Source: Plectrocnemia conspersa | Taxonomy: Eukaryota; Arthropoda; Insecta; Trichoptera; Polycentropodidae | Direction: 5' to 3' | Assembly (NCBI GenBank): GCA_009617715.1 | Contig: VTFK01000372.1 | Location: 186,001-250,000 of the forward strand | DNA length: 64,000 nucleotides | Program-made: the position numbers and the translations under genes | Notes under the pieces: generated by a model | Databases searched by the model: none | The model's input: the letters and a program-made list of their open reading frames with translations, nothing else | What the model was told of the DNA's origin: nothing | In this document: positions 37,640 through 48,060 of the stretch, one piece after another | Layout: every line of letters begins with the position of its first letter | Position numbering within the stretch: the first letter of the stretch is position 1

Positions 37640-38165
37640 CTTTTTATTTTTACCGGAAAGCAATTTTCGCAAAAAGCATTTGCGCCAAGCTCGTAATTAT
37701 TTTTTACGATAATTGATAATAAAAAGAGTTTTATGATTGAATTATTTTGAAAGGCGAACAATTACTTTAATTTAATACTAAATCCAAGCAATAATAACAC
37801 TACATAGTTTACCAACCGACGGCCCGAGTTTTAATTAAAACTGAGCGATTAAATATTTTCGAGTTTTGGCTTGGATTGAATTTATCCCCCGAGCGTTTAA
37901 ATAATAATTAGAGATTAATTATACCAAAGAAGAGGGCTGTTTTATCATGTTAATACCTCGTACATAAATTATGGTAATAAATAATCAGCGCTCTGAAATT
38001 ATTTCGAGCGTCGGGTATTTGTTTTCTGAGCCAGAGTGTGTGCGCATGCTGCGCAATGTGTACATTGTGCGGTTGCTAATTTATTTTCAGGATAAAGCAC
38101 TTTCTAATCCGAGAAAATATTTTAAAGAGAGCCGAATTACCAAGTCAGGATAATCGAATTTTGCA
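37640..38165. promoter_or_regulatory. Candidate enhancer rich in homeodomain-type sites
   Basis: gtaattattttttacgataa, gttttatgattgaatta and several taatt cores cluster at 37690-37790. ccgacggcccgag and gcgcatgctgcgcaatg lie further on. Unique, non-coding in all frames. Confidence 0.4.
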
Positions 38166-38393
38166 GTAAAACAAACCGTAAAAGGCCTTTAATGATTAGG
38201 TTAAAATATAACTGAATTTAGGCATTTTTGTTTTTAAAATGTAAATAATAATTTATGATGTTTAATAATTTAATTTGACAATTATTTTTTGCTCTATACT
38301 ATATAGTATCGTATTGTTTTTAAGACACATGCTAATAATCTTAATGGTTTTTTATGCATGCAAACTCAGTATCAAATTATTTCATCATTTTTA

Positions 38394-38454
38394 TCTCGTA
38401 ATTAGGTGTACAAAGCTAAGTGCATGGCTTAGCTTTGTAAATCTAATTATGAGA
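38394..38454 (+). ncRNA. 27-bp stem hairpin, candidate small-RNA precursor
   Basis: Left arm 38394-38420 and right arm 38428-38454 pair over 27 positions with three exceptions, at least one of them a G-U pair in RNA. The loop is tgcatgg. The inner 12 bp (ACAAAGCTAAG side) are perfect. Size and imperfect pairing fit a pre-miRNA or a mirtron-less hairpin, but the loop is short. A small foldback repeat is the alternative. Confidence 0.3.
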
Positions 38455-39827
38455 GATGTTTGCAAAATTCCAAGAATTTGCCTGATTTTTTTTCATTTAT
38501 TCATATTTATTTTTATTATTACTTCAATTTTTAAAGCAGTACCTATTCAGCAATGCTTCAATGAAAAACAAGCTTTTTTAGACCCTCATTGAATAACTTT
38601 TGTACAGTACTGTTTGCCCACTCATTTATCGCTCTTTTCACTTTGTTAAAAGACTAAAAAGTTTTTTTCATTACTTCGAATTTATATAATATATACTCAT
38701 TAGGCGCTAAATCATGCAAATAAAAAGGATATTATAGGTATGATCATCATATGTTTGCAAATACTTCAATTTGTACACAAGCAGTCTGCGATTTAAGTTT
38801 ATCATGCTGCAGTATAGTTTTCTACTCGCTTCTTGAACAATGTTTGCTAAAGTTGTTTGCTTAACAGAAATGTTAAATAAAGCAAACTAGAATTTCCTCG
38901 CTAAAATTTTATTCTCATTAAAAATCTCTTGAAAGATAACTGGTATATTTATTACAGTTTTTTAATTGCAGTAATATTTATTGGTTGAATAATGTTTTTT
39001 TCTGGTATTGTTTTTAAATATTTATATTTATTGGTACTGTATGGATTTTTTCACTTAAGCACTCGCTTAATACATCTTAGTTAAAATACGATTTAACAAA
39101 TAATAGTTATTCAAACATTACAATAGATATGTTTCAGTAAATGTGTATTACCAATTATATAAAATGTTCATTATTGTTTTAGAGAAATCATATCCAAATA
39201 TATTTCACTGGTAAAAATATATTTTTATTTACAAAAATATATTTAACTTATAAATAAATATGCTGCCCTAAAATCTCTATAAAACTCAAATTGACAGTTT
39301 TAATATCTGTTAGCTTGAGTTTTACTAATAGACTTACAGGTCAATTTATCTTGATGATTTAAAATGTTTTAAGCTATCATATAATAAATATCATATGTGC
39401 AAAAGCTTAGACTGTCAGGGGAAAAGTACTCATCTAAAAGTTGAATATTTATATGAAGAAGATAAATTGACTCATTTTAGAAATATCAAATTAATATTAA
39501 ACTATTTTACCATACGTGTAAAAATATATGAGCGAAATATAAATAGTGAAATATTATATTCGTGACAAACTCATTCTTTGTCTATTATTAGTAAAAGTAT
39601 ACTTTAAATGCCGTTTTAGTAAAATTATATAAGAACACATCACAGTTGCGAAACATATATTTATTGTATACGCCCAAATCTAACCTTAACTAATAAACCA
39701 AATCTAGCCCGATATGATGAAAATAATAAAATCTACTATATTTTTTGTAATTTTATGAGGTTAATTCGTATGAGTTAGATTAGGTTTTGCTTTTAATATT
39801 TTTTAATATTTAAGTATTTTGTCGAAT
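38455..39827. other. AT-rich desert
   Basis: Nothing recognisable; low-complexity AT. Confidence 0.6.
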
Positions 39828-39843
39828 GTTGTGACGTCACAAC
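39828..39843. promoter_or_regulatory. 16-bp palindrome containing a full CRE
   Basis: GTTGTGACGTCACAAC is self-complementary and holds TGACGTCA, the CREB/ATF site. gaacacgtgaac (CACGTG) lies about 25 bp further. It stands alone in AT-rich sequence. Confidence 0.4.
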
Positions 39844-40159
39844 TCTGTGTATAGAACGTGAACACGTGAACCAGATTATTATTTTGTGAACAAATACAGT
39901 TTTATTAATACTGAACAGTGAAATTGTGAATCAATTGCTTAATACATTTTAACTGTCTAATTTATTAAAAATATTTTTATATTAGTAAAAATATATCTTC
40001 ACTGGTATTACACATCTACTGTAACATATATTAGAAAATCAAAAAATAAATGTTGTTTTAGGTTAAGACCGAAAAAAAATTTTCAAATGTTTATTTTTAT
40101 TTTAATGATTTAAAATATATCTTCCTTTTGAACATATAATCTTTATTTTATTTTTTCAA

Positions 40160-40375
40160 GTCTTCTGGAAGATGACTCTAAGAGAACCTCTCTCTGTAAA
40201 TGTTGCTCTGTGAACCCCGATGGTCAGATAAGGGCCAAGCCCCGGTGATGGGCCACTGCTAGGCTAGCTTTCTGTGGAGGATTTTCAATCCTAAAGCACC
40301 GGCATAGTACTTAAGTGTATGTTTTCTCTGTGGTGCGCGGTCATTTCTCCGCGTAAATAAAACTCCACTTTGACT
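40160..40375. repeat. GC-richer repeat-like block of unknown family
   Basis: gtcagataagggccaagccc and ggtgatgggccactgctagg differ strongly from the flanks and have the look of a transposon untranslated end. No terminal repeats or coding found. Confidence 0.25.
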
Positions 40376-41200
40376 TATATCCTTGTTATTTTTAACATTT
40401 GATAGAGGCAATAATTTTCACGGAACCATAACTTCTTAGACTTTTTTTACTAACCAACGTTTTCATTTGTGGGTTATATGATTTTAACATTTTTTTGAAA
40501 GGCTTTTATATCTAGTTCTATAAAGCGGTTTAGCAACATGTAAGGTTTTTATACATTTAATAAAATTTAACGACTTACAAATAATCAAAAGTAAATAAAA
40601 ATACCGATGTATATGAGCAACCGTTACCACATTAGTACAATATTTTTTAACGGTATTTTAAATATAAATTGAATCATTAAAAAATGTTTTCATAAAGGAG
40701 CAAAACCTTGTGTTTTGATTAAAATGCATTAATATTTCTATCAAATAAATGTGAATTTATAATTTTAACCCTTAGATTTGTATTAAATTACGATGATTTA
40801 GAAAGTTATTATATATATTTTTTTTCATTATAAAATTGTTTTGTAAACGTTTTTTAAATCAAACTATAAACGTAACTGTAATTATTAAAAAAAGTTTTTT
40901 AATGCTAAATAATATCGAATTAGTTTATATATAACATTATTTAGTCATTAAACCTAATATGTAATGCGCATTAAAGTAAAATAAATATAATAATCTATAA
41001 ATATATTTATGTAAATTAGTATAAAAATTAAATTTTACAAAACACAATGTTTCACTAATATTTTAAAATAGTTCAATATACTTTTATTTTTGCGATAATA
41101 AATACGTTAATTATCAATTTGTGTATTTACTATTTTTGTGAAAAATAAATGAAAAGAAAGCAGTAATGAACTTTTACGCTTTTATATTTATTTTTACACA
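40376..41200. other. AT-rich stretch
   Basis: Nothing recognisable. Confidence 0.6.
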
Positions 41201-41204
41201 CACC

Positions 41205-41740
41205 ATTAAAAATTCTGCCCTCGATTCAATCAACGTCCGTTGAACACAAAAAAAAACACACACATACTATATCCACAAAGCTCCGTTTATTGTGTTCTTT
41301 TTTTTCATATACAAATTTTCACTCGATCGAACGCCGAAAAGCTCTAAACTCACACCCTTGAGCGGTTTTTGTTTCGGTCGAGCCGCGTAGTAAAAAAATC
41401 GTTACGTTCGTCTAAAAAAAAACGTAAGTAAAAATATTTCTTTCATTTCCCAAAGAAGCTCAACCGGCGAGTTCACCAGGACTCGTATATTATCCCTAAT
41501 TGAGTGACCAAATTGTAGCGCGACCCGAAACTTCCTTGGCGAGTCTTCCTCGCGCCTGATTAGGCATAAGCCCCGTTCTTGCCTCTGTGTTCTGGACCCA
41601 TTCAAAAGACTATATTAAAAGCCATTTTTCCCTTTCATGTCTCTGCCACAAAAGGAAAAACTTCTTCTGCGGCGCTTTTGTGTGTGAAGTTAGTGTGTCT
41701 TCTATTTTTTTTCATATTTGCCAGAAAAATTCACGTATCG
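41205..41740. promoter_or_regulatory. GC-richer island upstream of the signal-peptide exon
   Basis: The closest island upstream of the exon (about 500 bp). Contains tcgatcgaacgccg, cggtcgagccgcg, aac|gtaagta at 41421-41429 (a good donor consensus) and a GC-richer half at 41455-41600. It could be an enhancer, or hold an alternative promoter with a 5' UTR exon ending at that donor. Neither is proven. Confidence 0.35.
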
Positions 41741-42194
41741 ATATGTACCGAGCTTATATTTATTATTTATGATTATAATTTAAAATACAATAAAATTAAA
41801 TGTATAAGTAACTAGAATTGTTTATTAGCAGAATTAATCATAAATTCACTTAAATTATACACACGAGAGCAATATTGTTAATACATTCCATCATGGTCCT
41901 CCCAGTGACGTTTAATTTTCTTTTAATTTAAAAATCGCCGATTATCTCATATCATACTTTTATTATGTTATTAAGATGACAAAGCGTCTTAAATGTAATT
42001 CTAAATACAAACACCAAACCATCGCACTTTAAGTATTATATAACGTACAATATACATTTTGATTTAGAACGTCGTTATAATCGTTTCTCATCCCTATGAA
42101 TGGTCCATTATAATTTTATGAATTTCACCTGAAATTTTCCCTGCCACAAAAATGATTTACATTTCATCGCCCCCTCATTAACATGAGTAATAAT

Positions 42195-42224
42195 TTCCTT
42201 TTTCTCTTTTCTTCTCAGGTAAGG
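42195..42224 (+). promoter_or_regulatory. 3' splice site fused to 5' splice site consensus (possible recursive-splicing site)
   Basis: An almost unbroken pyrimidine run ends in CAG at 42216-42218 and is followed at once by GTAAGG. ttaac near 42178 could serve as branch point. The junction therefore fits both an acceptor for the signal-peptide exon and a regenerated donor. Zero-length 'ratchet' exons of long insect introns have this form. It may simply be an acceptor whose exon starts with GTAAGG. Confidence 0.5.
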
Positions 42225-42253
42225 CCGGATCCGTGATTGCAGGGAGGTCGCGC
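42219..42253 (+). other. 5' UTR part (or in-frame upstream part) of the signal-peptide exon
   Basis: These 35 bases lie between the acceptor and the first ATG. They contain no stop in the frame of the signal peptide, so an upstream coding exon is not excluded. The strong signal peptide makes a 5' UTR role more likely. Confidence 0.45.
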
Positions 42254-42326
42254 ATGGGGACAGATGCGCGCGCCGCCATGCGGCTGCTGCTCTGTCTCGC
42301 TGCCGCGCAGTTCGCCCTTGCTGGAG
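42254..42326 (+). CDS. First coding exon of a secreted or membrane protein (signal peptide exon)
   Basis: The exon opens after a long pyrimidine tract and CAG (AG at 42217-42218) and closes at a GGAG|GTGAGT donor at 42327. Two in-frame ATGs exist. The one at 42254 has a weak context (C at -3). The one at 42278 sits in gccgccATG, a near-ideal Kozak context, and is the likelier start. From 42278 the peptide is MRLLLCLAAAQFALAG: Arg, a Leu/Ala-rich core and an ALA|G signal-peptidase site. The coding part ends one base into a codon, so the intron is phase 1, as is common after signal-peptide exons of Ig-, LDLR- and CUB-domain proteins. The exon is far more GC- and CpG-rich than its surroundings, and the frame stays open back to 42219. 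No domain exon was found downstream, so the protein cannot be named. An Ig-superfamily adhesion protein or receptor is one possibility (inference). Confidence 0.72.
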
Positions 42327-42767
42327 GTGAGTCCGAATTACAATAGTGTCCAACCATTGGATCGTAACAAATGTCCAACTTACGTAAAAGTTTTGTTAAG
42401 AAACTGTTTTGAAAAAAATATTACCGTAGAACTCCTTCTGGCATCACAATTACTTTATCAATAAGATACTATTTTCGGATTATTTATTTATTTAAATTTA
42501 ATTTCATGACATAAAAAATTAAACGATACAGAATTATCAAAAAAACTTACTTAGCCGTAAATGTATACACCCCCCATGAAACTAGAAGCAATGAAAAATT
42601 ATTGCTACTGCTGAATATCTAGTAAAGGTTTTCAAATCAATTTTTGCGTCTTGCTCAGAGAACAAAGTGAGGTTGGTACTGTCCTTTTTGGAAGCTCTCA
42701 AAATGTATATTAGAGATTTATTTATTTCAAAATTTATTGCTATGAAAGTATAGATGAACTTGTATTT
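42327..42767 (+). other. Start of intron after the signal-peptide exon
   Basis: Begins with GTGAGT. The sequence returns at once to AT-rich and shows no exon. Confidence 0.5.
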
Positions 42768-42774
42768 AAATACT

Positions 42775-42890
42775 TGAATTTTGGTTAATAGGAGGGCGCA
42801 CAAACAAGTATCACTTCTCAGAAGTTAAAAATTCACGTCAAAAGCAATAAAATCGTGTCGGTGCCGTTACAGTGGATGCGCTCGCTGCTA
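42775..42890 (+). repeat. Solo arm of the foldback element
   Basis: Direct repeat of the left arm at 42911-43026, sharing ttcacgtcaaaagcaataaa, aatcgtgtcggtgccgt and the tcacttctcagaagt block. Confidence 0.8.
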
Positions 42891-42910
42891 TAAAAGTATT
42901 GATCGAAGTG

Positions 42911-43149
42911 TATTCAAACCAAATTTTGGTCAATAGGTGGGCGCAAAAACAATTATCACTTCTCAGAAGTCAAAAATTCGTGTCAAAAGCAATAAAATCG
43001 TGTCGGTGCCGTCGTAGTGGGAACGCGCTGAGCGTTCTCACTGCGACGGCGCCGACACGATTTTATTAGTTTTGACGTGAATTTTTGCCTTCTGAAAAGG
43101 GATAATTGTTTTTTGTGCTCTCCTATTGGTCAACATTCGGTTTAGGTGT
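42911..43149. mobile_element. Foldback (hairpin) MITE
   Basis: Arms 42911-43026 and 43032-43149 are inverted copies over almost their whole length, around the five-base loop gctga. Matching blocks include ccaatagg, aattatc, cgtgtcggtgccgtc and gaacgc. No ORF. Arm divergence of some percent suggests an old insertion. Target duplication is not obvious. Confidence 0.8.
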
Positions 43150-44984
43150 TCTTCATTTAATTCTTACTCATTTAAAATCGTAATATGGTAAAAAAGTCGA
43201 AAATTAAATTGTAGCTTCTTATCTTTTTCTATTTTGTATCTATACTTTACATAACTTCTTATCAAACCAATATTTCCATCTTTTCTGTCATCGTTTCTGT
43301 TTAGTTTTGGTCCTTTTTTAGTGGGACCGGCGATTGAAAAGTAATCGAAATTATTTTATTTTTATTCTAGGGGTTAAGTTTTTACACTTATAAATAAGTA
43401 AGATCAAAATAATGACGTCATATTTAGGTAAAATGAAATGTTACGCAGATTGTCAATGTAACATGACAAAAAAGCTCTGGTTATACTAATACAAAAACCG
43501 GATTCTCATAAGGTTTCAAACCTGGGTAGAACCGGAACCGTGTACCGGCACGTTTTTGTTTATTGTTATTATTCATACGTACCCGGTTATTTAAATTTCA
43601 ATATAATATATGATGCCTCTATATGAAATATATGACTCACACAATTTTTTAAAAATGATCCGGATATCCTTCTTTAACTCAAAACCCATTTAGAGACTAA
43701 GTAAACCATTTCCTGCAACGATATTTGATCGTTCCAAAAAGTTCGCTAAATTTACAGCTGCATTCAGACCAGGTAGTGAGAGTGGTGTATCGAAAAGTGA
43801 CAGGAAATCCTAATCCGAAAGTATTGTTTTACAATGTAAGTTGTATGACGATAAAATTAATATATTTTAATAAACAAACACTTATCTTGTCGGCATCTTC
43901 AGTCAATTTTTAGGTTATTAAAAATATTAGAATTAGAGTATTTGTTTGCTGGATTAATTTAACAATTGATCGAGCTTTTGCTTGTAACCCAGAATTTGAT
44001 TAGGATTTGATTTGATTATAAATTATTTGATTAGGTAATAATAATATTTTATTATCGTTTTAGAAGTAATGAAAATAAATATTAATCACTTTTGCAAATA
44101 TGATTAAAAATTTAAAGAATATAAAATTTTCATTTAAAATTTTATGATACCTTTAAGTTTATAATCCGTGGGAATTGACAATGGCAGTCATTTCTTATAG
44201 TTTCTGTTAATTCTTTGAATTAACGTAGAAACACATTTTTATTGTCAAATCTAATTAGGACATGTGAGTCATTAACGTGTTTTTACGATTGTCTCACGTT
44301 CGCAGACAAATGGCAAAAGTTGTTCTTAAATATTGTTTTGACATTTTACTATCTTATTTGGGTTTATTGCCAAAATTTAATCTTGACTGTCAACTTTAAA
44401 ATACATTTATTATGACAGAAATTAAGTTTTGCTTAAATACAATTTTATAAAAATTACATTAGTTTCATCTGATATTCGGCTTTCAAAAACAATTTTATAT
44501 TTAGTTTTAGGAAGCGACTGTATTCACAAGATATAGTTGTGCAATATTGATATTAAATTAAAAGAAAATAAGTCAACAATGGGTAAAAAAATTCGGACTC
44601 CGAATCTTTGATTCACGATATGAAAAATACCATTATTTTGGTTACGAATGCAAAATAACCAAAGCATAATACATTGATTCATGGGATTAAACAAAACATT
44701 TTGAATTTCTGGAATCTATTGATAAATGAGGTACAGTTCTAGAAAAGCTTTTTAATAGCTTGCTATCTATTAAATATAGTTCAACGGCAAGTGATCGCAT
44801 ATTTTTCATTAAAAATAATATTTAATGAAATAATAACTACTAGATGAATTGATATTTTTGAAATATTACTTTTTGGAAAACAAGTAACAGCAATGAATAA
44901 ATTTTACTTTGGAATTTAAAAAAATATATATAAAATCATATGCATATACTATTTGGATAATTTATAGAAAAGTACATGAGAATC
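43150..44984. other. AT-rich, unassigned
   Basis: A small GC-richer patch at 43490-43560 (gtagaaccggaaccgtgtac) is transposon-like but not classified. The rest shows nothing. Confidence 0.45.
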
Positions 44985-45032
44985 GTGTAATAAATTTGGC
45001 CGGGTATTTGGATGCCCTAGATTCACAATACC
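44985..45032 (+). pseudogene. Jockey-like RT relic, part left of the nested hAT
   Basis: The frame here ends V-x-x-I-W-P-G-...-P-x-I-H-N and continues in phase across the hAT element into ISNHINVLPILSKVFEK at 47005. This fits the KPGK.P...SNYRPI..LP stretch of jockey RT. The lysine before PG is lost. Short, so supported mainly by its in-phase junction. Confidence 0.4.
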
Positions 45033-45584
45033 CAGGGCCGATCCTAGGTTACTTAGCGCCTCAGGCAAAAACTAAATTTTTGACCCCCCCCCCCCAACAT
45101 TAATACTTTAATAACTCATTAAATAAGCTCAAAAATATAATTCTAGTTAAAGTAATCTAATTCTTTATTTTACACGTACTCTTTTTTGCAAGTGTGGGTA
45201 TTTAAAAATTTGTAGTTTTTTTCTCGTCGCGTGGAATAATTTAAAGAGTACAAAGTATGGTGTTCCAAAAAACTAATATCCTTGGTGAAACTCACAATGA
45301 GAAATGTCAAATGAGAGTACAAAATGATATGTTTGTGAATATTGAGCAGCCTACGACAGGGCGATGCTCTGGACTTTAGGTCAGACTAACAACTTGTAAA
45401 GAGTTACACACCATTTTAAGGGATGCCCAATTATTAAAGCAAGGCACCTAGGCTACATATTATAAGAAGGGCCGAAATTTTCATTTAAAAAGTGAAAAAA
45501 AACTAACATGCATAACAAACTGAGCAAAAATATATACAAAATTTATTTCAAATGTTAAATGTTGCGGTAGCAACCGTATCTTAA

Positions 45585-45960
45585 AAAAACAAATAATTGA
45601 CAAACATGTAAAAAAAATTTTTTTAATTTTAATTTTGATTTTATTTTTAATATTAAATAGATTTACTATCTTTACGTTTTTCTCTAAAACGTTTTTAATT
45701 AAAGATACAATTTTTTTAATTTTTTGAATAGCCGCTATTTTGAAACAAAATAGTGGATATAGCTGACTAGCAAATATATCTGAGATGTTTACAAGGTCTA
45801 TATTTTGGCAAAAAAATTATGCTGATACAATAAAAGCAGTGGAAGTCATCGGGACCTTAATTTTGGGTAAATTTATTATTTTCAGGCAAATTGTATTTTT
45901 ATAAGGAATTAAGTTAGGTTGAGTTAGGGTATGCTACGATTTATCGTAGCATAACCTAAC
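45585..45960 (+). repeat. Internal long inverted repeat, left arm
   Basis: About 375 bp matched, inverted, by 46316-46690. Shared blocks include atctgagatgtttacaaggt, ttatgctgatacaataaaag and aggaattaagttaggttgag. The arm ends in a smaller hairpin, GTTAGGGTATGCTACGAT tt ATCGTAGCATAACCTAAC (45923-45960), one mismatch. Confidence 0.85.
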
Positions 45961-46069
45961 TATCGTAGCATAACCCAACATAGCCTAACTTAAAAGATTT
46001 TTGTTTAAGGGAAAATAAAAATTTATGTATACGTGTTCTCAATTTTATACCTTTAGGTACACATAGAGA

Positions 46070-46318
46070 CGGTCACCAGGGCGTTGCAATGGGTGCAAGG
46101 TACCCAGCCTGCATATTATGAGGGGGTCCAATTACAAAAAAAATTTGAACCTTTTATAAAAAATAAATAATTTTATTTTTTTTTTAAATAGCTAATTTAA
46201 ACATTTTTTTATAAATTTTTCTACATAAAGGGGCAGTTACTAGAGCGGTGCAACAAGTGCAAGGTCTTAGGCTCCACAGTATAAGAAGTTGCAATTAACA
46301 AAAAATTATATAAAAATA
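46070..46318 (+). repeat. Two tandem-like units in the spacer of the inverted repeat
   Basis: cgttgcaatgggtgcaaggt...ttatgag (46080) and cggtgcaacaagtgcaaggt...tataagaag (46239) are similar, about 160 bp apart. A more distant third unit lies at 45398-45490. Confidence 0.6.
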
Positions 46319-46690
46319 GGTTATGCTACGATAAATCGTAGCATACCCTAACTCAACCTAACTTAATTCCTTATAAAAACACATTTTGCCTATAAATAAT
46401 AAATTTACTCAAAATTAAGGTCCCGATAACTTCCGCTGCTTTTATTGTATCAGCATAATTTGTTTGCCAAAATAAAGACCTTGTAAACATCTCAGATATA
46501 TTTGTTAGCCAGCTATATCCACCATTTTGTTTCAAAATAGTGGCTATTCAAAAAATAAAAAAAATCGTATCTTAGGTAAAAAACATTTTAGAGAAAAAAT
46601 AAAGAAAGTAAAAATATTTTATATTAAAAATTAAAGCAAAATAAAAATAAAAAATTTTTTTTTGACATTTTTGTCAAATATTTGTTTTAA
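46316..46690 (-). repeat. Internal long inverted repeat, right arm
   Basis: Inverse copy of 45585-45960, separated from it by about 355 bp. Transcription through both would give a long double-stranded RNA. Confidence 0.85.
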
Positions 46691-47002
46691 GACACTTTAT
46701 TTATGTAGGATCGTCGTCGGCAGCTCTTCTCCATACTGTTAATCTTTTAACAGCCCGACTTCACGGCCTCCACCTTCTTGAATTCACATTAAATATAGAT
46801 AATATATACATGTTTTAATAACATTACAGCGAATCGCTTAGGTCAGCTCACCAACGCGGCAAATAATATCAGATTATATTCTTTAACAATATATTTTGAT
46901 AATTTAAAGTAAATATTTCGCCTTTATTTGGTAACATGGCGCCCCACAAGATCTAGCGCCCCAGGCGATCGCCTGTACTGCTTGCCCTTCGGGCCGGCCC
47001 TG

Positions 47003-47755
47003 ACAATATCTCAAATCATATAAATGTCCTCCCTATACTATCAAAAGTTTTCGAAAAACTGTTGCTCAGAAGAATTTTAACTGTTCAATAAAAAAAAATA
47101 TAATTTCTAGACATTTATTTGGTTTTCTTAAGAAATACAGTACAGTCGAAGAAGTGCACTAAATGGCGGATGATATGAACCAAAGCTTCCAAGAACGGAA
47201 GGTGAGGTTCAGCTGCGTTTCTAAACATTAGCCAGGCGTTCGACAAAGAGTAGCATGAGGGCCTATAGTATAAACTTAAAAACGCACAACGCACTTCCCT
47301 ATAATAAGCATGGTATGCTTAAGTCATATTTAAGTGTCAGATATGTTCAAGTCAAATACCAGGATACCAGGTGTCAGCTCTCATAGTATCTCAAGGTAGT
47401 GTGGTTAGACCGATAATGTATCTACTGTACCCAGAAGATCTACCACAACTAGCGAAACTTATTTTGCTACCTTTGCTGACGATATTTATGGCTTTACATG
47501 ACTCAAATAAGAATCAAATATCTTTGTAACATTTAGCATAAAAAAGACGCTTTCTTACCAGTTTAGTCAAATAATATTATAATATCACCAGCAGATAAAG
47601 CCAATTATCTGGAGATGCACATGGACTGAAGAGTCACATGCAAGGGACATGTACTGACCTAACGCAAGCAATTAGGAAATGCTCTAACATAGAGGACACA
47701 AGTAACCGTCAAAATAAACGCGTTTCTCATAACAAAGCAATGCACCTTGAAGTCT
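47003..47755 (+). pseudogene. Jockey-like RT relic, part right of the nested hAT
   Basis: In shifting + frames: LPILSKVFEKLLLRRI (47025-47085), HLFGFLKKYSTVEEVH (47110-47160), then the QAFDK-like region (caggcgttcgacaaagag at 47235), an SQGSV-like stretch near 47390-47410, ATFADDIYGF (47467-47496) and finally NYLEMHMD-RVTCKGHV (47600-47655), RKQLGNAL. These blocks follow the jockey-clade RT order from fingers to thumb. Many stops: dead. Confidence 0.85.
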
Positions 47756-47756
47756 T

Positions 47757-48060
47757 TTACGTGCAGAGAAAGCCTCCACTTCCTCTAAAAATTAATTTAA
47801 AAAAATGACACAATGTGTTATTTTTCGATACAAAAAGGCAGAAAGTTGACGAAAGCCCATTTCCATAGAGAATCTTAAGTACTCTTAAGAAATGCAGAAC
47901 AAATCGAACGTAACTAAACAATTTTAAATCATCTGCATACTGAAGGTAAATTGAATTTGTGACTGCCGTATTTATGTCATTAAAAATTAAGTTAAAAGCA
48001 GTTTGGGTTACATATTGTTTCGACAATCGACCGTCATAGATTACGATCACTCAAAAAAAA
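47757..48060 (-). pseudogene. LINE reverse transcriptase fragment with intact YADD box
   Basis: An open minus frame of 97 codons reads LIFNDINTAVTNSIYLQ, then YADDLKLFSYV (47915-47950), then FLRVLKILYGNGLS and KNNTLCHFF. FINDI...YADDLKLF is the palm of a different LINE lineage from the FADDT-type jockey copies nearby. The upstream GVPQGS block is broken. Its frame is unusually preserved. It abuts the + strand jockey relic tail to tail. Confidence 0.8.

Larger units (their letters stand above)
45033..47002. mobile_element. Non-autonomous hAT element, 1970 bp, with 8-bp target duplication
   Basis: Starts CAGGGCCGATCCTAGG and ends ...GGGCCGGCCCTG. The inverse of the end (CAGGGCCGGCCC) matches the start. 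The flanks are ACAATACC (45025-45032) and ACAATATC (47003-47010), seven of eight identical, as for hAT insertions. The subterminal words gcgcc(t/c)caggc occur at both ends, in inverse order. No transposase is encoded. The interior carries a long inverted repeat (separate entries), a 12-C run at 45084-45095 and three related units around 45400, 46070 and 46235. Related fragments are at 28640-28830 and 59085-59190. Confidence 0.85.

Noticed and set aside
42108..42378. Minus-strand open frames over the signal-peptide exon
   Set aside because: They are shadows of the GC-rich + strand exon, which has proper splice sites and a signal peptide.
45915..45990. Repeated TTAGG/CCTAA words as insect telomeric repeat
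   Set aside because: They are not in tandem and belong to the hairpin arms of the hAT element.
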